DNA of 37,385 nt from Candidatus Sysuiplasma acidicola (GTDB lineage Archaea > Thermoplasmatota > Thermoplasmata > Sysuiplasmatales > Sysuiplasmataceae), in contig JAHEAA010000019.1 of the NCBI GenBank assembly GCA_019721035.1, positions 1 to 37,385 of the forward strand, read 5' to 3'. Within the stretch, counting starts at the first letter, position 1; the number at the start of each line of letters is the position of its first letter. Positions 27,001 through 33,769 of the stretch are shown in pieces. The notes below the pieces were generated by a model. The model was not told the origin of the DNA. It saw nothing but the letters and a program-made list of their open reading frames with translations, and made no database searches. The position numbers were made by a program, and so were the translations under genes.

Positions 27001-27844
27001 CGTGACAGTCTGGTTATTACTGCATGGAGGACCTCACGGAACAGAAGTCCTGGTAGGCACATTCTCGTCGACGAACACTAATCTGACTTTACCGCTCATT
27101 GAGGCTCAGTACGCTTACAGCTTCAGTTCAGGCAGCTACTATAAGGAAGGGAGCAATCCTTCCGGGTTCGAATTTGCACCTTTCTACTACCCGGGCATTT
27201 CATTCAATGTCTACACAGGATATCCAGTGACCTTCGACGTGAGCAACCTGCCTTCCGGTACTCAGTGGTATCTTGAAATATACGCGTTCAATGTCTACTA
27301 CGATCAGTCAGTGATAACTTCCTCAGGCAGTGTTACTGTGACTGTTCCTGCTGGGGGAATTGCTTATTCGATAACGCCGGCTAACAGCTCTTATCAGTCA
27401 TACAGCAACTCTGTTCTCGTTAACGCTCCTACGACCGTCAACGTTGCGATGGAGCTGAATCCCAATGTGCCGGTGACTGTGACATTCAGCGAAAGCGGCC
27501 TGTCTTCCGGTGCATCGTGGCATGTCACATTCAACGGTCAGACGCAGTCATCGACCTCATCCACGATCTCCTTCACAACTACGCCGGGAACCTACTACTA
27601 CCAGGCATATTCCAACGGGAGCATATCATCCCAGAGCTCCGGTACTCTGAATGTACAGCAATCCATGAGTGTTGGCATATCGTTCTCTGCACAACCGGCA
27701 CACAAAGCTGTCACAACGGACGCTGCCTCCTCTATGCTGATTGACGTGGGCCTACTGATTCTGGGACTAGTTGTCGGTGCAGTTGTCGCCTACGCAGCGG
27801 TAAAGTATGATGCATCCAGGAAGAAGGACAAAGGAAACCAGTGA
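24032..27844 (+). CDS. Thermopsin-family (A5) surface protease with repeat modules
   Basis: A 1270-residue exported protein. An N-terminal signal segment (LSIAVALLLVISGAFAFAV) is followed at about residues 115-460 by a thermopsin-like domain: APFGIGAYGIRN, VSVQLNAVLTG, YTYWTQNVMFYDS, EMLDNIWNFSS. Thermopsins are acid proteases of archaea. Around residues 600-720 an Asn/Gly-rich stretch (HDLIANSTFVG, GNLIFNNYFADR) suggests a beta-helix. About five modules of roughly 80-90 residues follow, starting near 810, 885, 974, 1065 and 1147, with the motif G-L-x-x-G-x-x-W (for example FFETGLESGQSW, FSESGLSSGASW). A C-terminal helix (about 1235-1260) with a basic tail anchors it to the membrane. It probably digests external protein for the nearby importer; that link is inference. 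Confidence 0.88.
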   Translation: MSGKTFALSIAVALLLVISGAFAFAVTAVHQSGANSNTTEYSQFGSSIPGARVTAGSTAASLFGASGQAAAFGAGRFPNSTSAASPFINAAKNAGVPLQYVYVPAPKKAPVINGNVVLPGYLQGPAPFGIGAYGIRNVSGTLQPFMYTTTGFNSSFNATQLNAFDVNSFDPNGVSVQLNAVLTGTTVEGVTGYTYWTQNVMFYDSYAHQFEMLDNIWNFSSPGATMPSSTIYSHTATQFPYRYAYIGAGPVINNVSTPFVGNLSMQSAVVGGMSTVFFNYTITFTNHSTGKTQTIGGVFDEVQFNSLNGVLGYTAPLPLYKVDGGNVTPTGYIPYDAEVAIIGPGGGSQINIQSISGTLSLDYKNAAGKMVNVPSAYDVGSETGETSTGIAEAWQPSGAVTLSSGPSLVYGMWNITPFSGMTHYTGTISPANSFMFVSPGSSLSLGQYGYVTTSTGGQYSFWLPTGTYSQGVMLSYHNPEYGALSASENIVLTLNSSMGVYTPLYAMGNAEAANISLSGKGTLASPYLAYNNQPGYISPFFGMMNDYGFPVFSGIQIVDTSAHIDFNNSPSFSIMYEQPQTTLYLGLLYFVPSVNNLGYVFYNTSNLSVYGAKLITGTIPADAAAGFYGANIMMWNSTHDLIANSTFVGTPFLPAQFSILIYNPGTTNGTNVLFGNHFFDSSFYPGSIGLGIASSGNLIFNNYFADRLSDVYQFPSNLYAGLNTGAFVLYTDTWNVTPAAASTFVYHFNGYNLEGNIVGNSTMGGNFWNVYVPGVSTLPFNDGGAIFVGGDHAPVTYSGASYAPYVPLIFFETGLESGQSWSVNLSGYVQTTTSDMTIFYALPNAYYNYTVQSVPGYLDFFSNTGSVYVSGSGANVVSLLYLPYYTITVREIGLPQGYSWEGAILTRTLSPVTSNTSSTSVTTLEWVPGIWYLGVSPVGSYYNFPEYDSYSYNITIVPLFSNISVTMRMSPIYNNFTFTPVNIAPGTPWSVTVWLLLHGGPHGTEVLVGTFSSTNTNLTLPLIEAQYAYSFSSGSYYKEGSNPSGFEFAPFYYPGISFNVYTGYPVTFDVSNLPSGTQWYLEIYAFNVYYDQSVITSSGSVTVTVPAGGIAYSITPANSSYQSYSNSVLVNAPTTVNVAMELNPNVPVTVTFSESGLSSGASWHVTFNGQTQSSTSSTISFTTTPGTYYYQAYSNGSISSQSSGTLNVQQSMSVGISFSAQPAHKAVTTDAASSMLIDVGLLILGLVVGAVVAYAAVKYDASRKKDKGNQ

Positions 27845-27877
27845 CAACCTGCCTGGTACAGACTGAGCCACAAACCT

Positions 27878-27912
27878 TTTCCAACTAAAATCTCTTATCT
27901 TCTTTTATCGAT
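27878..27912 (+). terminator. T-rich tract after the thermopsin-like gene
   Basis: A pyrimidine-rich run with several T tracts lies about 35-65 nt after the stop codon. Archaeal RNA polymerase terminates at such tracts. No stem-loop is obvious. Confidence 0.3.
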
Positions 27913-28040
27913 GTCAGATTGCATCTTAACTCACGCATGCTCTGCGAGCTACAGTTCATTTTTATTTTAGCGGAATTTCAAGGTTGCTCAGAATTAAATA
28001 ACTCTAAATTTGAGTACATGCTAGTGCCACGTGTGAAAAG

Positions 28041-28424
28041 ATGGTAAGCAGAGGAGTGGAAATCGGGATTCACCTGTCTCCCGGTCTTGCGGATGAAGGA
28101 TTTGTTGCTCTTGCACTTGGAAATCTTGCTGCATTTAAGCTGGCATCGGAGAAAAAGGATAAACTGCAGTGGCAGGTACTGAGAATTACAGGCGGTGATT
28201 CACATCACTTCAGGCTGGTGGTGAGGCATCCGGAAAAGATGGTGGAAATGGGCATTCGCAAGAAACTGGAAGAATACATGACTGATTTGTCAATGTACTC
28301 TGAATCAAAGCTGAAAGCAGCGTTTGACGATGCGGCAAAGAACGGCCTGAAGGCAGTGCCGTTGCGAACCATTCCTGAAGATCTGGACTTGTGGAGCGAT
28401 AATTTCTGGAACTGGCTTGGCTGA
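28041..28424 (+). CDS. Hypothetical protein
   Basis: Function not recognised. The product is a 127-residue soluble, charged protein. The middle (WQVLRITGGDSHHFRLVVRHPEKMVEMGIRKKLEEYM) alternates strand-like and helical stretches, and the C-terminus is rich in Trp and Asp (LDLWSDNFWNWLG). The start is ATG. A TATA-like AATTAAATAAC at about 27992-28002 would give a leader of roughly 18 nt with no clear ribosome binding site. It stands alone between the thermopsin-like gene and the convergent GNAT gene. The codon usage and composition look like the rest of the window, so it is probably a real gene. Confidence 0.55.
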   Translation: MVSRGVEIGIHLSPGLADEGFVALALGNLAAFKLASEKKDKLQWQVLRITGGDSHHFRLVVRHPEKMVEMGIRKKLEEYMTDLSMYSESKLKAAFDDAAKNGLKAVPLRTIPEDLDLWSDNFWNWLG

Positions 28425-28652
28425 ATGAACACTGTCTTTGTTCTTCCATGCATACAACTGAATAAAGATGCTGATGATTTGAAAATCAAGTGTGCAAAAT
28501 ATACACCGGTATTCGCCATTCTTTGTGTCATGGGATGAGTGCTTCAGCACGGCAGTTTTGACTTCTGCAATTTCAGTGGCGACGGGTTCGTTGGCACCTC
28601 CAGGCTCGAAGTCCTTAACGTGATATGCTCAGCGCCGGGTACGAATCAAACT

Positions 28653-29252
28653 TCAGGCCCTGCTCGCTTCTCGCTTTGTCCGCGCGGGGAGAATCTTCTT
28701 TACCACGACCCACCGCCGCATTGCGATCTTGCGCGTCTTCTCAAACCCCGTCTTCTCAAACATGCCCAGGGTACCGCTGCACAGGAATGAAGAGGAGACC
28801 TTCTCGCCAGTGTAGTCCTCGGGGTAGCCCTCGACCGTTCCGCCGCCGAGCTGAGCGATATATCGAAGCGCCTCGCGGAGGGCGAGTGTGGCAATGCCCT
28901 CGCCCCTTCGTTCACGGTCAATAAAGAAGCATGTGATGCGCCAGTCGGGAAGCTTATGCAGTCCTTCCTCATAGGTCTTCTTGCTCCTGATATTGGGTAG
29001 TTCCGCTGTCGAGCCGAACTGGCACCAGCCGACCGCGTTCCGGCCATCAAAGACGAGCGCGGCGTGCGCGCGGCCTTCCCGCACTCGCGCCTCTTTCATC
29101 GCCCGGTACGCCGCCGCGCCACGCTTCCCCTCCCCCGGCTCGAGATGAAACGCGATGCACCAGCATCCACCGAAGATCCCGTTGTGCTTTTCTACGAGGC
29201 GAGCAAAGGCAGGCCAAGTCGAGGAGGACAGTTGTTTCGTCGTGAATGACAT
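28653..29252 (-). CDS. GNAT-family N-acetyltransferase
   Basis: Acetyl-CoA-dependent acetyltransferase of the GNAT fold, 199 residues from the ATG at 29252. The acetyl-CoA-binding motif is readable as CFFIDRERRGEGIATLALREAL (R/Q-x-x-G-x-G/A pattern), preceded by AVGWCQFG and followed by GTLGMFEKTGFEKTRK. The sequence NGIFGGCWCIAFH at the N-terminus belongs to a subgroup common in bacteria. An ATG six codons upstream is possible, but the chosen one has AGGT about 8 nt ahead. The GC-rich codon use, like that of the next two genes, differs from the neighbours and suggests recent acquisition. Substrate unknown. Confidence 0.88.
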   Translation of the reverse strand: MSFTTKQLSSSTWPAFARLVEKHNGIFGGCWCIAFHLEPGEGKRGAAAYRAMKEARVREGRAHAALVFDGRNAVGWCQFGSTAELPNIRSKKTYEEGLHKLPDWRITCFFIDRERRGEGIATLALREALRYIAQLGGGTVEGYPEDYTGEKVSSSFLCSGTLGMFEKTGFEKTRKIAMRRWVVVKKILPARTKREASRA

Positions 29253-29372
29253 TTTTTGGTTACCTGTCATGTGGTAATGGCGGACATGCTCAATAATCCT
29301 TCCAGGGCGGGGTTGAATATTGGCAGGGCCCTGCGTAAGTGGGCTACGCGGCTACATGCTCACTCGAGAATC

Positions 29373-30215
29373 TTATATTCTCCGATCTCCGATGACTGAA
29401 ATGAAACTGGAGAGCGCCGCATCGAACGTATCCGGGGCTGAAAGGTTCAGGAGGTGGTCCGCGCCGGGAACGAGCTGCACGCTGGCGCCGGTGACACCCC
29501 TGGCAAGAAAATGCGCGCAATGAGGCATCACGGGATTGTCGCGGTCCCCCACCAGAATCCGGGTTGGGACGCGGATTTCATTCAGCCGGGCGGCGGCAGG
29601 TCCACCCTCACGCCGTTCGTGCTGGCCGGAACGCTCCTCAAAAACTTCTTTCGCATTGTCTCGGACCATTACTCGGAAAAGGTCGAGCGTGCTTTCCTTG
29701 AGTGCCGAAGCCCAGAGCTGCCGCAGGTGTTCTGTAGCCTCCTCTAGATTTCCGGCTGCCCATGCATCCGCGGCTGCCTTGGATAACCGCTCGTCCCGTT
29801 CAAACGTGGACTTCCCGCCCGGTACATGATCGTAGTCCATTCCGGAATAGCCCGGCGCGATGAGCAAGAGTCCACCCACCCTGTCGGGATGCGCGAGTGT
29901 AAGGTCGAGCGCGATTTTCCCGCCAATGCTGGGACCTACGAACAGCGGCCGCTCCATGTGCAAACGGTCGATCAGTGCCACAGCATCTTCGACAGGGGAG
30001 AAATCCGAGGACGCCGGTTCAGAACCACCGTACCCGCGCAAATCGTAGCGCACGACTCTATGGTTGCGCGCCAGAAGGGGGAATTCACGGTTCCACATGC
30101 GTCGGTCCGTTATGCCTTCATGAAGGAGCACAATCGGTGAACCGCTCCCCATGACCTCGTAGGCTAATTTCCCGCCGGACACGTCCAATGTCTGTGTAAC
30201 GCTCGTGGTGCTCAT
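29373..30215 (-). CDS. Alpha/beta hydrolase
   Basis: A 280-residue alpha/beta-hydrolase-fold enzyme. The nucleophile elbow is G-P-S-I-G-G (Ser at about residue 96), the acid is one of the Asp residues in VGDRDNP (about 224-226), and the His is in PGADHLLNL (about 254). The oxyanion region reads LLHEGITDRRMW and the strand-4 motif reads VVRYDLRGYGGSEP, close to esterases, lactonases and haloperoxidase-like hydrolases. The start at 30215 (codon 11 of the open frame) gives the usual N-terminus; the first ATG is at 30245. It lies divergent from the DHFR-like gene with 159 nt between. GC-rich, with a bacterial-style sequence. Confidence 0.9.
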   Translation of the reverse strand: MSTTSVTQTLDVSGGKLAYEVMGSGSPIVLLHEGITDRRMWNREFPLLARNHRVVRYDLRGYGGSEPASSDFSPVEDAVALIDRLHMERPLFVGPSIGGKIALDLTLAHPDRVGGLLLIAPGYSGMDYDHVPGGKSTFERDERLSKAAADAWAAGNLEEATEHLRQLWASALKESTLDLFRVMVRDNAKEVFEERSGQHERREGGPAAARLNEIRVPTRILVGDRDNPVMPHCAHFLARGVTGASVQLVPGADHLLNLSAPDTFDAALSSFISVIGDRRI

Positions 30216-30374
30216 CTGTGAAATTGTAGTGCAGATATTGTGCAAATACTTTGTCTCGAAATCTGTGGCGGACAGGCATGTAACAGGTCAGCCCTGGAGC
30301 GCACGCGTAAGATTATACGAATGTTCGGCCTATCCATCCCCGGTAAACGCGTAGAGCGTAGGTGGGAGAAAGCA

Positions 30375-30956
30375 ATGAGCCGAAAGATTACTGTCAACCT
30401 CTACATGACTTTGGACGGGTACGCTGAGTTTCCACCATATCCCGGGTCGGACACTCCTTCGGCAGAACCGGGCGAAGTATTCCTTGACATGTGGATACGC
30501 CGATACGAATCGGTAGACACAGTCGTCTTCGGCCGACGGTCTTTCGAGGATCACTTAAATTTTCACTCTGAAGCTGCCCGCAAGCCCTCCGATCCAAAGT
30601 TCTTGTTCGAGTTTTCACGGTGGCTCGATAGATGCAACAAGATTGTTCTGTCACATCACATGAAGAAATCTGAGTGGCAGAATTCAACGATCATGAGCGG
30701 CAATCTGGAGGAGATAGTTTCACGTCTCAGGTCGGCACCAGGTCGCGACATCATCGTCGATGGCGGTCCTTCACTCGTCCAGGAGTTCATTCAGCGCGGT
30801 TTGGCCGACGACTACCTGATCGCGATTTGGCCAGTGCTCCTCGGGCGTGGGAAATCCTACTGGGGGGCCATGCTGAATCAGCAGACCCTGAAGCTGCTAT
30901 CAGTCAAAACTCTGCCGTACGGTGAGTTGCTGCTTCATTATGAAACGGTGCGTTAA
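30375..30956 (+). CDS. Dihydrofolate reductase/RibD C-terminal family protein
   Basis: A 193-residue NADPH-dependent reductase-fold protein of the RibD C-terminal/DHFR-like family (PF01872). Landmarks are KITVNLYMTLDGYAEFP at the N-terminus, VVFGRRSFED, NKIVLSHHMKK, DIIVDGGPSLVQEFIQRGLADDYLIAIWPVLLGRGKSYW and a short final strand. Stand-alone members are common in bacteria and often of unknown substrate. The start is the ATG at 30375, preceded by GGTGGGAGA at suitable distance. A longer open frame upstream (from 30240) lacks family similarity and overlaps the hydrolase promoter. Confidence 0.88.
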   Translation: MSRKITVNLYMTLDGYAEFPPYPGSDTPSAEPGEVFLDMWIRRYESVDTVVFGRRSFEDHLNFHSEAARKPSDPKFLFEFSRWLDRCNKIVLSHHMKKSEWQNSTIMSGNLEEIVSRLRSAPGRDIIVDGGPSLVQEFIQRGLADDYLIAIWPVLLGRGKSYWGAMLNQQTLKLLSVKTLPYGELLLHYETVR

Positions 30957-31084
30957 GTCAGGAGATTAGACGCCTCCTCCAGTGGCATTGAAGTAGCCAT
31001 TGCCTCTGGCCAGAGTGCTGGAATGAGCTTTCGAACCTATTGACACTCACTGTCGACTTAACTCGATGGCGCTAACTACCGTAT

Positions 31085-31092
31085 TCTTTATT
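31085..31092 (+). promoter_or_regulatory. TATA-like element of the RHH/PIN pair
   Basis: TCTTTATT lies about 38 nt before the ATG at 31126, predicting a transcription start inside the adjacent operator. Confidence 0.35.
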
Positions 31093-31097
31093 GATGG

Positions 31098-31123
31098 GTT
31101 ATCATATGTTATCATGTGATAAC
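31098..31123. promoter_or_regulatory. Operator with three GTTATCA half-sites
   Basis: GTTATCA occurs at 31098-31104 and 31108-31114, and its inverted copy TGATAAC at 31117-31123. The second and third form a perfect 7-bp inverted repeat around TG. The array ends 2 nt before the antitoxin ATG, a standard place for autoregulation by a ribbon-helix-helix antitoxin. Confidence 0.65.
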
Positions 31124-31125
31124 AA

Positions 31126-31377
31126 ATGAAAACATCAGTAATAGGGATACGGATCGATGCGGCAACATCTTCCTTGATAGATCGCATAATCAAGTATAAA
31201 CTGGCCAATTCAAAAGCAGATGCGATTAGATTCATCATGCTCAATGGAATGAAAGGAGCCACGGGCATCGTGGAAAGAAAGGAAGCGGCTGAAAAGATAT
31301 TGAGTTCCTGGCACAAGAAGGGATTTCCCCGACTCCCAAAGGATCTTTCAAAGATGGCATTGAAGGAGAGGGAGTGA
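31126..31377 (+). CDS. Ribbon-helix-helix antitoxin (VapB/CopG-like)
   Basis: An 83-residue protein with an N-terminal ribbon-helix-helix: strand KTSVIGIRIDAATSSLIDRIIK, then helix LANSKADAIRFIMLNGM, the CopG/Arc-type pattern. The basic C-terminal tail (about residues 48-83) would wrap the toxin. It lies directly behind a three-half-site operator and overlaps the PIN toxin gene by one base (TGATG), so this is a classical toxin-antitoxin pair. Binding of the antitoxin, or the complex, to GTTATCA repeats would repress the operon. Start is ATG. Confidence 0.85.
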   Translation: MKTSVIGIRIDAATSSLIDRIIKYKLANSKADAIRFIMLNGMKGATGIVERKEAAEKILSSWHKKGFPRLPKDLSKMALKERE

Positions 31378-31802
31378 TGGATTACATAGACACAAGTGTT
31401 GTCCTCTCACGCATCAACCCGAATGACGCAAACCATCCATCAGGAATGCGGCTAATCGAACAGTCTAGGGACATGGTGGTTTCCGCGATTACGCTTCTTG
31501 AGATGAAATCGGTATTTTCGAGAACCACAAAGCTGACAGAAGAGGAAATAGAAGCCTACCTGCGACATGTGGATGAGATTGGCATTGAAAGTAAGATTGC
31601 GAACTTTAACCGGGTTTTCACACGGGCATTAGAGATATCCTTCTGCTTGAAGATGAAAACACTCGACGTATTGCATTTGGCGGCATGTCTCGAAATAGGA
31701 GCTGAGGTCTTTGTCTCCCTCGATCAGGAGTTTGAATCACGGGCACGTGAAATCAGCAACCTGGGTATCACTGTCAGAACATCACGAGATATTGATTTGT
31801 GA
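31377..31802 (+). CDS. PIN-domain toxin (VapC-like)
   Basis: A 141-residue VapC-type ribonuclease. Metal-binding acids are readable: D in MDYIDTSVVLS, E in TLLEMKS, D in MKTLDVLHLAAC and D in FVSLDQEFE, the usual four of a PIN active site. VapC toxins cut tRNA or rRNA when released from the antitoxin. The ATG overlaps the antitoxin stop; a GTG one codon upstream is less likely. The last codons and about 60 nt downstream are repeated at 34044-34134, so this 3' end was duplicated. Confidence 0.88.
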   Translation: MDYIDTSVVLSRINPNDANHPSGMRLIEQSRDMVVSAITLLEMKSVFSRTTKLTEEEIEAYLRHVDEIGIESKIANFNRVFTRALEISFCLKMKTLDVLHLAACLEIGAEVFVSLDQEFESRAREISNLGITVRTSRDIDL

Positions 31803-31861
31803 TTGCGAAAGTATACAGTAAGCCAGTCTACAGATACGACTTCGACTTTCAAGTTCCGGCG
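31771..31861 (+). repeat. Repeat A, copy 1 (tail of the PIN toxin gene and downstream)
   Basis: About 90 nt covering the last codons of the toxin and its 3' flank matches 34044-34134 in the same orientation. The block GTCAGAACATCACGAGATAT is identical in both. Similarity continues through the stop codon (TGA here, TAA in the other copy) and across ATTGCGAAAG, ACAGT, GCCA and ACGACTTCG. Confidence 0.75.
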
Positions 31862-31995
31862 ACGAATGCCAAGTGCGTAGAGCAGTAAGTCCCTTGCAGC
31901 AACGCTGTCCTTAAGATACTGGTCATCAGCAGCGGCAGTTCCTCGACCAGCCGTTTTGGAAGTCAACGAGTGTGGAAGTAATCAGAAAATGGAAA
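31850..31995 (-). pseudogene. Truncated 5' copy of the DUF1275 gene
   Basis: On the minus strand this stretch matches 2855-2996: it keeps the TTGACTTCC start region and the block GCTGCAAGGGACTTACTGCT (identical), encoding AARDLLLYAL. About two thirds of the first 32 residues match the intact protein. A one-base insertion after the Leu codon breaks the frame, and similarity stops at CCGGAA. The remainder of the gene is absent. It lies immediately beside the PIN toxin tail. Confidence 0.8.
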
Positions 31996-32110
31996 ACATC
32001 TCATTGAATCGGTGGGGCGTCAGAGCAGTTGCCAGGTCGTTGTCTCACTGCATGCTTACAGGCGATGTTAATCGCCGCAACTTACGATTCTGTTTACAGC
32101 GTCTGGTAGA
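31996..32110. other. Short non-coding stretch
   Basis: Between the DUF1275 fragment and the hairpin downstream of the ice-binding-like gene. Nothing recognised. Confidence 0.3.
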
Positions 32111-32135
32111 GGTTCATGACTATTGATCATGAACC
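32111..32135. repeat. Perfect 9-bp inverted repeat with 7-nt loop
   Basis: GGTTCATGA, loop CTATTGA, TCATGAACC. It lies downstream of the ice-binding-like gene and may act as a second terminator, an mRNA 3' end stabiliser or a protein site. Confidence 0.5.
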
Positions 32136-32168
32136 CATGAAAAAGGTTTCAGGCATTGATTTAGTAAA

Positions 32169-32196
32169 ATTCCATTTGCAAACGCAAAAATGGAAT
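32169..32196 (-). terminator. Stem-loop terminator of the ice-binding-like gene
   Basis: Directly after the stop codon. On the minus strand the arms ATTCCAT..TGC and GCAAATGGAAT form an 11-bp stem with a small bulge and a short loop, followed by TTTTACTAA. It resembles an intrinsic terminator. Confidence 0.55.
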
Positions 32197-33645
32197 CTAT
32201 AGCTTCTTGTGCCTCAATATTCCGATAGATGCCCCTATGGCTGCAATTGCAATTATTGCACCCGCGATCAGGTAAAGGTCCAAACTGCTGGATGACGAAG
32301 TGGGTGAGGTCGTTGTAGTCGTGCTGCTCCTGGAGAACGATACAGCGTGAGTTAAGGAAGAGCCGTTAGCTGTGAATGTTCCACTTGGTGCTTTGAATGC
32401 AGTGTCGGTTGTTCCTGCAACATACGCATATGTTCCATTCCCGAGGATGGTTGAGTAGGAGGTCGCTGTTATTGGACCGGATGATGCCATACCCGTTATG
32501 TTCACGAACCATGTCGAACCTGAAGGCAGTCCGGACTCCGTTATTGTAACCGTAAAAGTTGTAGTCGCAATATTGGACACCCCTGTGGGCGATGTTACAT
32601 TGTCTGCATTAAGTGTAACATCTGACTGTGCCAGTGCTCTGCCGTTTAGTGTTGAGCCGGTGTTAATTGTTATTGCAGTCTGAGACAGAATAATGCCATA
32701 AATAGAAACGGTTGTCCCTATTGTGGCTCCTCCGGCTACCTGCCAGAAGATGTTCTTGGCCCGTGCTCCACCACTCAGTATTATGTGTGCGCCGTTAGCA
32801 ACGGTTAATTTTCCAGATATCTGGAAAATCCAGACGGCACTTGAATTGCCGGCGAGAGTTGCACTCGTTGGTATTAAAAGCCCTGTAGACCATTTGTAGA
32901 GACCAGGTCCGAGTGTCATTCCACCGATGTTTCCTGCACCGAGGTTCACGTAGTTGGGATTGGTTCTTCCTGCTGCATTGGTGTAAGCGGTCATCATGTT
33001 ATCGACTGATGTGGTTAACATTGACGGGGTTGGAGATGCGTAGTTGGATGCATACGCTTTACCGGTGACAACAGATGACGTGGAAAACTGACCGGTTGAG
33101 CTCATGATTAAGCCGAATCCGGTAATATATGTGGCAGCGGCCGGACTAACACCCAGATTTCCGACGATCTTTGTGGTTCCAGTTGTTGATATTCCTGTCT
33201 TGCCCAGAATGGCGAAATTGCCAGCTGTTCCAAGGTCGACGGATGCTATTGACGTGGAAGACGTCGAGAACATAACTGTTACATTCTGCGACGTGCCATT
33301 TACGGTTACAGTTCCTGAACTCGGAGAATTGGAGTAACCTGCGATGCCAGTGATGGTATAAGCGTAACTTCCGATTGCCATGTAAAAGTTAACATGACTC
33401 GTTGTTGACGAGTTTGACGAACCGTTAAGCGTTACAGACCAGGATGTTCCGCCTACAAGGCCGGTTTCAATGAAAGAAACAGTATACTTGGGGCTTACCG
33501 CATTAGTTGCGGAAGTGTTTCCAAATTGAGACAAATGTGTCTGGGCAGGGCTGTTGCTGGGAATCACCATACTCGCTGATATGAGAAAAGCAATAGTCAT
33601 GAAGAGAACTATTGAGATTTTCACCTTCTTATTTTTCTTATTCAT
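32197..33645 (-). CDS. Ice-binding-like (DUF3494) surface protein with archaeal repeat modules
   Basis: A 482-residue exported protein. A basic N-terminus and hydrophobic segment (VKISIVLFMTIAFLISASMVI) form the signal. A first module (about residues 54-128; FIETGLVGGTSWSVTLNG) matches the repeats of the thermopsin-like protein. Residues about 135-352 are a DUF3494 domain (PF11999), the ice-binding beta-helix family: VDLGTAGNFAILGKTGIST, GNLGVSPAAATYITGFG, LGAGNIGGMTLGPGLYKWSTG, WIFQISGKLTVANGA, ILSGGARAKNIFWQVAGGA, GIILSQTAI, LNGRALAQSDVTLNA. A second G-L-x-x-G-x-x-W module and a C-terminal helix with basic end follow. Most characterised family members bind ice or serve as adhesins; function here is open. 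Start is ATG 33645, with a GTG three codons upstream. Confidence 0.9.
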   Translation of the reverse strand: MNKKNKKVKISIVLFMTIAFLISASMVIPSNSPAQTHLSQFGNTSATNAVSPKYTVSFIETGLVGGTSWSVTLNGSSNSSTTSHVNFYMAIGSYAYTITGIAGYSNSPSSGTVTVNGTSQNVTVMFSTSSTSIASVDLGTAGNFAILGKTGISTTGTTKIVGNLGVSPAAATYITGFGLIMSSTGQFSTSSVVTGKAYASNYASPTPSMLTTSVDNMMTAYTNAAGRTNPNYVNLGAGNIGGMTLGPGLYKWSTGLLIPTSATLAGNSSAVWIFQISGKLTVANGAHIILSGGARAKNIFWQVAGGATIGTTVSIYGIILSQTAITINTGSTLNGRALAQSDVTLNADNVTSPTGVSNIATTTFTVTITESGLPSGSTWFVNITGMASSGPITATSYSTILGNGTYAYVAGTTDTAFKAPSGTFTANGSSLTHAVSFSRSSTTTTTSPTSSSSSLDLYLIAGAIIAIAAIGASIGILRHKKL

Positions 33646-33702
33646 ATTACTCACTTACAATCACGACAATTATTGACGCGATGGCGATACCACACTATAT
33701 TG

Positions 33703-33714
33703 ACTATATAAATA
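33703..33714 (-). promoter_or_regulatory. TATA box of the ice-binding-like gene
   Basis: CTATTTATATAG is centred about 60 nt upstream of the start, giving an expected leader of roughly 30-40 nt, unlike the leaderless genes around it. A second AT-rich TATA-like stretch follows at about 33755-33768. Confidence 0.5.
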
Positions 33715-33769
33715 GATGTATTAAAAATATAGAATATCTGTTGAATATATAAACTATATACGCAATGAC

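Noticed and set aside
27160-27180. GGTTCGAAT-like T-loop motif suggesting a tRNA
   Set aside because: Lies inside the thermopsin-like coding region, with no acceptor or anticodon stem; no tRNA found elsewhere.
30240-30374. N-terminal extension of the DHFR-like gene
   Set aside because: No similarity to the family and it overlaps the divergent promoter; GGTGGGAGA precedes the ATG at 30375.
31098-31123. Possible CRISPR-like repeat array
   Set aside because: Only three 7-bp half-sites with 2-3 nt spacing, one of them inverted; an operator fits better.
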